16,344 nucleotides of DNA from JAICTV01 sp035634055. Its GTDB lineage: Bacteria; Planctomycetota; Phycisphaerae; Tepidisphaerales; Tepidisphaeraceae. The stretch spans positions 1-16,344 of the forward strand of contig DASQDR010000185.1 in the NCBI GenBank assembly GCA_035634055.1, given 5' to 3'. The notes below the pieces were generated by a model. That model was not told the DNA's origin and did no database searches. It was given only the letters and a program-made list of their open reading frames with translations. Position numbers and translations under genes: made by a program. Of this stretch, positions 6,345 to 16,344 are shown piece after piece (the stretch's first letter is position 1; every line of letters begins with the position of its first letter).

Positions 6345-6362
6345 GACGCCCGTCCCTAGAAT
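6334..6362 (+). promoter_or_regulatory. Sigma70-type promoter for purF
   Basis: TTGAGT (6334-6339) and TAGAAT (6357-6362) with a 17-base spacer; the -10 matches the consensus at 5 of 6 positions and the -35 at 4 of 6. Transcription would begin near 6369, giving a short leader of about 20 bases before the GTG at 6390. No PurR-like palindrome or purine riboswitch fits in that leader. Confidence 0.5.
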
Positions 6363-6389
6363 CCGATCTTTAACCCCCCGGGAGCGTGC

Positions 6390-7838
6390 GTGACGGTTTC
6401 GCTGCCTCAGCTTGAGCAAGGGTACGAGAAGAAGGAGAAGTGCGGGATCTTCGGCGTGTGGGGCACGCCCGAGGCGTCGGCGCTGTGCTACACGGGGCTG
6501 TTCGCGCAGCAGCACCGCGGGCAGGAATCCGCCGGCATCGCCGTCACCGACGGCGCGACGCTCAATGGCCATACCGGCATGGGCCTGGTCAGCCAGATCT
6601 TCCCGCCGCGGATGATCAAGGAAGAGCTGGCCGGGAAGGCGAGCATCGGGCACGTCCGTTACTCCACGACCGGCTCGTCCAAGCTGCTCAACGCCCAGCC
6701 GCTCTTGCGGCAATACTCCATGGGCCCGGTCGCCGTGGCGCACAACGGGAACCTCATCAACGCCGCGCTGCTGCGCAGCGAGTACGAGCGGATGGGGCAC
6801 ATCTTCCAGAGCACGACCGATACCGAGATCATCGTCCACCTGCTGGCCAAGCCGTCGCACGTGAGCAAGGCCGATCCGCTGCCGCACGTGCTGAAGCACC
6901 TGCAGGGGGCGTTCAGCCTGCTGTTCTTGTTCCCCGACCGGATGGAAGCGTGCCGCGACCCGTGGGGCGTGCGCCCGCTCGCCTTGGGCAAGACCGCCGA
7001 CGGGCACTGGTGCGTCGCCAGCGAGACGTGCGCGTTCGACGCCATCGGCGGGACCTACGTGCGCGACGTCGAGCCGGGCGAGATCGTCCGCATCGACGAC
7101 TCCGGCCTGACCAGCCGCATGTACGACCACCGCCCCGACGAATCCGCTCACTGCTTCTTCGAGCACGTCTACTTCAGCAACCCGGCCAGCAAGGTGTTCG
7201 GGCAGACGGTGCACATCGTGCGCGAGCAGCTCGGGCGGCAACTGGCGCGCGAGGCGCCGGCGGAGGCGGACTACGTGATGCCGATGCCGGACTCCGGCCG
7301 CAGCGCCGCCCTCGGCTTCGCCAAGGAATCGCTCATCCCGTTCGAGGAAGGGATCGTCCCGAACCGCTTCGTCGGCCGGACGTTCATCCTGCCCGGGCAG
7401 GCGGCGCGCGACCGGGCGGTGGCGCTGAAGCTGAACATCATCCCGGACGTGGTGGCCGGCAAGCGGATCATCCTGGTGGAGGATTCGGTGGTCCGCGGCA
7501 CGACCACGCGATCGAAGATGCGCGCGCTGCGCAACGCGGGGGCGAAGGAGATCCACCTGCGCGTCTCCTGCCCGCCGATCCGCCACCCGTGCTTTTACGG
7601 GATCGATTTTCCGACCAGCACCGAGCTGATCGCGCACGAGCGGTCGGTGGAGCAGATCCGCGACTTTTTGGAGGTGGACAGCCTGGCCTACCTGTCGCTG
7701 GAAGGCATGCTCGCGTGCGGCAAGGCCCACCGCCCCGAGTCCTACTGCACCGCCTGTTGGAGCGGGGATTACAAGATCCCCATCGACAACCCGCAGAGCA
7801 AGTTCAGCTTCGAGCGCGAGCAGATGAAGATGTTCTAA
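6390..7838 (+). CDS. purF: Amidophosphoribosyltransferase (glutamine PRPP amidotransferase), Fe-S type
   Basis: A 482-residue enzyme for the first committed step of purine synthesis: PRPP plus glutamine to 5-phosphoribosylamine. The Ntn glutaminase nucleophile is C17 in EKCGIFGVWG; the preceding 16 residues are a propeptide to be removed, as in the Bacillus subtilis type. The class II amidotransferase signatures QQHRGQESAGI and GHVRYSTTG follow. The phosphoribosyltransferase domain has the PRPP loop IILVEDSVVRGTTT. Cysteines matching the four [4Fe-4S] ligands of the B. subtilis enzyme are present: C255 (AHCFFEHVYF), C401 (HPCFYGID), C453 and C456 (SYCTACWSG). This therefore looks like the oxygen-sensitive, cluster-containing class. 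The start GTG 6390 has GGGAG 5 bases upstream (6380-6384). It is monocistronic by layout, divergent from rsgA. Confidence 0.97.
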   Translation: MTVSLPQLEQGYEKKEKCGIFGVWGTPEASALCYTGLFAQQHRGQESAGIAVTDGATLNGHTGMGLVSQIFPPRMIKEELAGKASIGHVRYSTTGSSKLLNAQPLLRQYSMGPVAVAHNGNLINAALLRSEYERMGHIFQSTTDTEIIVHLLAKPSHVSKADPLPHVLKHLQGAFSLLFLFPDRMEACRDPWGVRPLALGKTADGHWCVASETCAFDAIGGTYVRDVEPGEIVRIDDSGLTSRMYDHRPDESAHCFFEHVYFSNPASKVFGQTVHIVREQLGRQLAREAPAEADYVMPMPDSGRSAALGFAKESLIPFEEGIVPNRFVGRTFILPGQAARDRAVALKLNIIPDVVAGKRIILVEDSVVRGTTTRSKMRALRNAGAKEIHLRVSCPPIRHPCFYGIDFPTSTELIAHERSVEQIRDFLEVDSLAYLSLEGMLACGKAHRPESYCTACWSGDYKIPIDNPQSKFSFEREQMKMF

Positions 7839-8069
7839 CCCTGCCCCGCGCGCGTCCCGCCGCCCTGACCTGAAAGAATCGAAAGAATTCATGGTCGCGC
7901 CGTTGCGCCGCGCTCGTTATTGATCCGCAGTGGCGGCTCGTAAAACGTCACGCTGGCATCGCCTTCCGCCGATAAGTCAGTCGGGCCGAGTAAGCCGGGC
8001 ACCCTTTACGAAATTCGGGGGGCGGTAGCGCGGCGACGCGGGTGGCAACGCCCGAGCGGAGAGCGGCGG
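7839..8069. other. 231-base intergenic region between purF and the kinase block
   Basis: No gene or RNA is recognised here. It holds a short tandem repeat GAAAGAATC/GAAAGAATT (7872-7889) and, at its right end, the GGAGAG ribosome binding site of the next gene (8058-8063). No intrinsic terminator after purF and no convincing sigma70 or sigma54 promoter before the kinase could be supported by eye; TTGATC near 7920 with TAAAAC has a 15-base spacer, too short to trust. Confidence 0.5.
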
Positions 8070-10364
<2,295 letters not shown>

Positions 10365-10591
10365 GTGCCTCAGGGGCGTGCGGAGGGCGCCGTTCGGCGG
10401 CAGCCGCGCGACGCGCGCGGCCGCTCCGCGTTCTGCGGCATGCCCGTCACGTCCGGCAACCGTGCTACGGGCGGATCAAGTTGCCCCGGTTTCCACTCGA
10501 TATCGACACGGGGAGATGTCCCTGCGCGCGGCCGAAGCCGGGCGGGCAGTGGCGGGCGGGCGGGCGGGCGTTGGCGCGGCCGGGCAGACTT
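10365..10591 (+). other. 227-base structured spacer between the two kinases
   Basis: A G+C-rich spacer with several inverted repeats: a GC-only hairpin at 10403-10421, a second stem GGCAAC (10455-10460)/GTTGCC (10480-10485), the 10-bp palindrome TCGATATCGA (10497-10506), and a CGGG tandem run (about 10554-10569). The reading frame of the second kinase is open through it but no credible earlier start or protein is seen. No known riboswitch consensus was recognised. Confidence 0.45.
10403..10421 (+). terminator. GC-only hairpin after the first kinase gene
   Basis: GCCGCGCG, loop ACG, CGCGCGGC: eight perfect G-C pairs, 39 bases after the kinase stop codon. No T-run follows, so it may slow polymerase, act as an attenuator or protect mRNA rather than terminate intrinsically. 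Confidence 0.3.
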
Positions 10592-12831
<2,240 letters not shown>

Positions 12832-12835
<4 letters not shown>

Positions 12836-13752
12836 ACCAGCGCATTTTGATCGTCGACGACTCGAAGAACATCCACGCGCTGCTCAAGGCGCGGCTCAGC
12901 GGCGAGCCGGTCGAGCTGCACTCCTGCTTCACCAGCGAGCAGGCGCTGACGACGGCGGGGCAACTGCTGCCCGACCTGATCCTGCTCGACGTGGACATGC
13001 CGGACACCAACGGCTTCGAGGTTTGCCGCCGCCTCAAGGCGCAGCCGGCGACGATGAACGTCCCGGTCGTCTTCCTCACCGGCGCGGGCTCGACCGATGA
13101 GAAGATCCGCGGGCTGGAGCTGGGCGCGGTCGATTACATCACCAAGCCCTTCGAGCCCGCCGAGCTGCGGGCGCGCGTGCGCGCGGCGCTGCGCACCAAG
13201 TACCTGCTGGACCTGCTGAACAAGAAGGCGATGATCGACGGGCTGACCGGCCTGTGGAACCGCACCTACTTCGACCAGACGCTGGCGGCGCAACTGTCGC
13301 TGGCGCGGCGGAGCGGGCAGGCGGTCTCGGTCGTCATCTGCGACCTCGACCACTTCAAGGTCATCAACGACCGCTGCGGCCACCTCACCGGCGACGAGGC
13401 GCTGCGCGTGGTCGCGGCGTGCATGCAGGCGACCTGCCGCATCGAGGACGTCGTCTGCCGCATCGGCGGCGAAGAGTTCGGCATCATCGTTCCCAGCACC
13501 CCGGCGGACCGCGCCTACATCATGGCCGAGCGGCTGCGGAAGAACATCGAGAAGCTCAGGCTCACCCATCGCGGCACGTCGGTTCCCATCACGTGCAGCT
13601 TCGGCATCGCCGACCTGGCGACCTGCGGCGACGCCAACCTGGTGCAGGCGGCGGACGCGGCCCTTTACCGCGCGAAGCAAAACGGCCGAAACCGCATCGA
13701 GATGTCCGGCCAGAACGAGCCCGCGGCCGTGACGATGCGCGTGGCCGGGTGA
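12832..13752 (+). CDS. REC-GGDEF response regulator, diguanylate cyclase
   Basis: A 306-residue cytoplasmic output protein. The receiver (residues 1-120) has the acidic pair D9/D10, phospho-acceptor D53 (ILLDVDMPDTNGF) and YITKPF. The GGDEF domain (about 135-295) makes c-di-GMP from two GTP: DGLTGLWNR, DLDHFKVIND, and the active-site loop GGEEF at residues 212-216, so catalysis is likely retained. The inhibitory I-site RxxD is intact as R203-I-E-D206, five residues before GGEEF, predicting product feedback. The architecture is that of PleD/WspR-type regulators, where receiver phosphorylation promotes active dimers. The start GTG 12832 overlaps the kinase stop by four bases and has GGAGG just upstream (12823-12827). 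Its position makes it the likely acceptor for the HPt of the preceding kinase; that pairing is inferred. Confidence 0.95.
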
Positions 13753-13801
13753 GCGCGCACGTGGCCGGTTGCGCGCAGGCGATCGCTCTGGCATCGTGAA
13801 C

Positions 13802-13828
13802 GCGCCCGCGGTGCGCGCGCGCGGGCGC
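13802..13828. terminator. Candidate bidirectional terminator hairpin
   Basis: A perfect 9-bp G-C stem, GCGCCCGCG (13802-13810) with CGCGGGCGC (13820-13828), lies between two convergent genes (the cyclase stop at 13752 and the RidA-like stop at 13828-13830). There is no T-run on either side, so the call rests on stem strength and placement. Confidence 0.4.
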
Positions 13829-14244
13829 TAGGGGACGACCGCGTCGGCCTCGATCTCGATCAGCGCGTCCTTGTCGATCAGTCGCGGCACCTCGAGGATA
13901 CTGGTCGCCGGGCGAATCTCAGCGAAGACCTCGCCGTGCACGCGCGCGACCTCTTCCCACTGCGTCACGTCCGTGACGTACATGCGCGTGCGGATCACGT
14001 CGTTCAGCGAGCCGCCCAGTTCCCCGATCGCCTTGGCGATGATCGCCAGCGACCGCCGCGCCTGCTCGCCGACGGCCTTGGGATAGGTGCCATCGGCGTT
14101 GATGCCGACGGTGCCGGTGACGGCGATGCAGTTGCCGCTGCGAACCGCGCGGCTGTAACCCATCAGCGGTTCCCACTTCGATCCGCTGCTGGCGCAGCGC
14201 CGGCCGGCGCGGTCGGTGACGGTGATGTTGATGTCGCTGCTCAT
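13828..14244 (-). CDS. RidA/YjgF-superfamily protein without the catalytic arginine
   Basis: A 138-residue chorismate-mutase-like fold protein. Family features are SRAVRSGNCIAVTGTVGI near the start of the fold, EQARRSLAIIAKAIGELGGS, NDVIRTRMYVTDVTQWEEVA, HGEVFAEIRPATSILEVPRL and the closing IEIEADAVV. In RidA the reactive-enamine deaminase uses an arginine in the P-A-R-S motif (R105 in E. coli); here it reads P-A-T-S, so arginine is replaced by threonine. That places it with the Rid subfamilies that lack deaminase chemistry, and no reaction is claimed. ATG 14244 is well supported by AGGAGG nine bases upstream (14254-14259 on the plus strand as its complement); an upstream in-frame ATG at 14412 would overlap the divergent gene. 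It is divergent from the 14308 gene, with 63 bases between starts. Confidence 0.93.
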   Translation of the reverse strand: MSSDINITVTDRAGRRCASSGSKWEPLMGYSRAVRSGNCIAVTGTVGINADGTYPKAVGEQARRSLAIIAKAIGELGGSLNDVIRTRMYVTDVTQWEEVARVHGEVFAEIRPATSILEVPRLIDKDALIEIEADAVVP

Positions 14245-14307
14245 GTTGCCGATCCTCCTCGTGCGCGGTGAGAATAGCCGACGCCGCGCGCCGGCGACAG
14301 GAGCCAA

Positions 14308-14928
14308 ATGACCGATCGATCCGAGTCCAACCCCGCGGCCGGCGCGGGCAGCGCGTTCTGGCAGTGGTTCGTCCGCCACGAGGCGGAGCTGCGCACGAGC
14401 GCGGCCGATCACGTGCCGGACCGGATCGAGGCGGAGCTTCGGCGGATCGACCCGCGCCTTGGCGTCGAGCTGTCAGACCCGGGCGAGCAGCGCGAGATGA
14501 TCCTCACCGCCTGGTCGCGGCGCGACGCGTTCGGTGCGGTGCGCGACCTCGTGGCGGCCGCGCCGGCGGCGTCGCTCCCCAACTGGCAGATCATCGCCCT
14601 GAAGCCGCCGCGCGGGTTCCGCTTCAGCGTGGATTTCGAAGGGCTGCGCATCGACGCCGCCGGGATGCGATTCGATCCGCTCGCGTCCCCGCAAGCGCCC
14701 GAGGCGCTGGGGCTGCGGATCTACGTCAGCGGCGCCCCGCCCGCCGACGAGCGCTGGTCGCGCGCGCTGCCGCTGGTGATCGAGACCGGCCTGGGCGAGG
14801 AGGCCGCCGCCGAGATCGCGCACATCGAACCCGCCCCTGCCCCGCCCCCGGACGAGAAGGCCCTGCCGCTGGAGCAGCTCGCGGCGTACGTGAAGTGGCA
14901 CCGCAAGACGATGATTGGCGATCGATGA
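14308..14928 (+). CDS. Conserved hypothetical protein, 206 aa
   Basis: A soluble protein with no signal peptide or membrane segment. The N-terminus has an aromatic/charged helix (FWQWFVRHEAELRTSAADH), then DRIEAELRRIDPRLGVELSD, a likely beta-rich middle (EMILTAWSRRDAFGAVRDLV; WQIIALKPPRGFRFSVDFEG) and an acidic, Pro-rich tail with ALPLEQLAAYVKWHR. The layout W-F-x-x-H/N-E-x-x-L, I/N-P-x-L-x-x-E, V-x-x-L-V-x-x-A-P and P-x-W resembles an uncharacterised family found next to varied genes in many bacteria; I cannot name a function. ATG 14308 has AGGAG four bases upstream (14299-14303). Base composition and codon use match the surroundings. It is divergent from the RidA-like gene and convergent with the membrane protein at 14993. 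Confidence 0.8.
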   Translation: MTDRSESNPAAGAGSAFWQWFVRHEAELRTSAADHVPDRIEAELRRIDPRLGVELSDPGEQREMILTAWSRRDAFGAVRDLVAAAPAASLPNWQIIALKPPRGFRFSVDFEGLRIDAAGMRFDPLASPQAPEALGLRIYVSGAPPADERWSRALPLVIETGLGEEAAAEIAHIEPAPAPPPDEKALPLEQLAAYVKWHRKTMIGDR

Positions 14929-14937
14929 TTGGAGCTC

Positions 14938-14994
14938 GAATGTTCCCGTCGCGGGACAGGGGCGGCCCCCTTCCTCATTCGGAACTCAACATTC
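14938..14994. terminator. Candidate bidirectional terminator between convergent genes
   Basis: The arms GAATGTT (14938-14944) and AACATTC (14988-14994) can pair across a region with two smaller stems, TCCCG/CGGGA (14944-14956) and GGGG/CCCC (14959-14969). A short T4 follows the right arm. It fills the 64-base gap between the convergent genes ending at 14928 and 14993. Pairing was judged by eye only. Confidence 0.3.
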
Positions 14995-16344
14995 ATTTTG
15001 CGTCACTTCCCCCGTGGCATCCCGCCGGCAGCAGGGCGTCGATGCCCTCGTCGGCGCCGTGCTTCCCCCGCGTCGCGTAGCCGCCGATGAAGGTCATGTT
15101 GCGGCGGTCGCAGTACCAGACCATCACCTCGACCTGCACGACCGCGCCGCTCGCGCTGGCGCCGGCGGCGGACCAGACGCGGCGCTCGTGGCCGAGCAGG
15201 TCGTGCACGGGGCGCAGCGCCGGTCGGTCCTCGAGGCGGTCGAGCGACGCGACCTGCCGCACGAGGCTGGCGACGACCTCCTCCGGCACGTCTCCCTCGG
15301 TCAGCCGGCTGCGCCCGGGCGCGCCCGGGTTGAAGAGGATCGTCTGCTGCTTCGGCCCCGTGAACAGCAGCCCGCCGCCGCCGCCGCCACCGCCACCGCT
15401 GCCCGCGCCGCCCGCCGTGTTGCCGCCCGCGCCCGCCGCCTCGCGGCGGTAGCCCGGCGGGGGGACGAATGCCGGCAGCACGCCTTCGGCGGCGGCGCTG
15501 GTGTGGCACTGGACGCTGGCGAGGATCGGGCGGTGCGCCGCCAGCAGCATCGACTTGCCCCCGCCGGCGCCGCCCGCGCCGGTGACGATCGACACCACCC
15601 GCCGGTCCTGCGGGCAGTTCCAGATCGTCACCGCCGCCCGCGCCGCCCGCGCGGCATTGCCGGCCGCATCGCCGACCAAGTACGTCACCCCCTGGTGCCC
15701 GCTCACGAACGTCGCGGTCCGCTCGCGCACGGCGAGCTGCCCGCCGGTGATGACGTTCACGTGCTCGTCCGGCTGCACCGGGTCGCCCGCCGCCCACTGC
15801 ACGACCACCGAGCGCCCCGGCGTGCGCGGGTCGTCCAGCTTGAGCGTGCCGTACTCGATCAGCTCCGTCCGCTCGCCGATTGCCCAGCCTTGCGGCAGCG
15901 CGACCGCCAGCCCCGGCAGCGCCCGCGGCGAGAGGGTAAAGTTGGCCCGCGCCGGTTCGGGCGCGGCCAGCGTCACCACCAGCGAAAGCACCGCCGCGAT
16001 CGCCGCCGCCGCCACGTGTGAACCCGTCACCGGCAGGGGCGGCAACGCGTCGTTCCCCGTGCCGCGGGGGCGCGAAGGGAGCAGGCGCGCGACGAGCGGG
16101 AAGGCGGCCAGCGGCAGGGCGGCCGTCACCACCGCCGCCACTGCGATGGCGACGGCGGGCGCCGCCAGCGCCGCGAATAGCGCCTGCGACAGAGCGCCCA
16201 CGGCGACCGTCATCCCCGCCAGCACCGCGCCGACGACCAGCCGCACGCGCACCGGCGCGGCCGCTCCGCTGCGCCCCGTACCTTGCCCCGTGCTGCGCCC
16301 GGCGCCGCCCGCCGCCCCGCCCCCCGCGCCCGCCCCGCCCCCCG
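14993..16344 (-). CDS. Gly-rich membrane-anchored protein of unknown function (start probably beyond right edge)
   Basis: The frame is open from the TGA at 14993-14995 to the window edge. From a possible GTG start at 16252 it gives 419 residues. Bases upstream of that continue without a stop as a Gly/Ala/Arg-rich tract, so the true start is probably outside the window. Counting from the GTG, hydrophobic segments lie at about residues 5-25, 28-60 and 79-97. A predicted soluble domain follows (starting NFTLSPRALPGLAVALPQGW and SVVVQWAAGD), then a low-complexity linker with nine consecutive glycines encoded by a GCC-type repeat, and a C-terminal domain containing VQVEVMVWYCDRRNMTFIGG. No catalytic motif was recognised. 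A GGAGGGKS segment resembles a P-loop but sits in a low-complexity stretch. The function is not assigned. Confidence 0.65.
   Translation of the reverse strand, partial: GGGAGAGGGAAGGAGRSTGQGTGRSGAAAPVRVRLVVGAVLAGMTVAVGALSQALFAALAAPAVAIAVAAVVTAALPLAAFPLVARLLPSRPRGTGNDALPPLPVTGSHVAAAAIAAVLSLVVTLAAPEPARANFTLSPRALPGLAVALPQGWAIGERTELIEYGTLKLDDPRTPGRSVVVQWAAGDPVQPDEHVNVITGGQLAVRERTATFVSGHQGVTYLVGDAAGNAARAARAAVTIWNCPQDRRVVSIVTGAGGAGGGKSMLLAAHRPILASVQCHTSAAAEGVLPAFVPPPGYRREAAGAGGNTAGGAGSGGGGGGGGGLLFTGPKQQTILFNPGAPGRSRLTEGDVPEEVVASLVRQVASLDRLEDRPALRPVHDLLGHERRVWSAAGASASGAVVQVEVMVWYCDRRNMTFIGGYATRGKHGADEGIDALLPAGCHGGSDAK

Noticed and set aside
6288..7892. Long minus-strand open frame opposite purF (534 codons)
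   Set aside because: Antisense to a fully conserved enzyme, Arg/His/Leu-rich with no recognisable domain.
7930..7975. Possible sigma54 promoter (TGGCAT ... CCGC) before the first kinase
   Set aside because: Spacing between the GG and GC elements is one base too long and the -12 element does not match.
15560..15600. P-loop-like GGAGGGKS in the membrane protein
   Set aside because: Lies in a Gly-rich low-complexity stretch without Walker B or other nucleotide-binding context.

Overview
The window is very GC-rich (roughly two thirds G+C or more), densely coded and carries no insertion sequence, phage gene or CRISPR array. It reads as a bacterial chromosome, most plausibly a planctomycete of the Phycisphaerae type. 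That placement is an inference from gene style (alanine/glycine/proline-rich proteins, CHASE3 hybrid kinases, an FAD-Rieske fusion, a Gly-rich membrane protein) and was not tested by a search.

Layout, left to right. Bases 1-345 (-) hold the start of a DnaJ-type co-chaperone that runs off the left edge. A small CoA-binding (YccU-like) protein is divergent to it at 496-942. Bases 955-1581 (-) hold a type II toxin-antitoxin pair: an AbrB/MazE-like antitoxin overlapping a Doc/Fic toxin by ATGA. Both genes need one extra base in a C3/G3 run to be read through. A FAD oxidoreductase with a C-terminal Rieske domain follows at 1689-3215 (+), and then tRNA-Arg(CCT) on the minus strand. Bases 3444-6291 (-) carry rsgA, infA and alr, transcribed in that order. 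purF is divergent from rsgA at 6390-7838 (+).

Bases 8070-13752 (+) form a signalling block. It contains a CHASE3-PAS-HisKA-HATPase-REC kinase, a second CHASE3-HisKA-HATPase-REC-HPt kinase, and a REC-GGDEF diguanylate cyclase whose GTG start overlaps the stop of the second kinase. The domain set is complete for a phosphorelay that ends in c-di-GMP synthesis. The two kinases look like paralogues, and only the second has an HPt domain.

The right end has a RidA-fold protein lacking the usual catalytic arginine (13828-14244, -), a conserved hypothetical protein (14308-14928, +) and a membrane-anchored Gly-rich protein that appears to run off the right edge (14993-16344, -).

Findings most worth checking are the doubly frameshifted toxin-antitoxin module, an RsgA lacking its zinc-binding segment, the phosphorelay-to-c-di-GMP cassette, and the arginine-less RidA homologue. 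I found no clearly new multi-gene system. There is no gene-free stretch over 300 bases; the two longest (7839-8069 and 10365-10591) are described.
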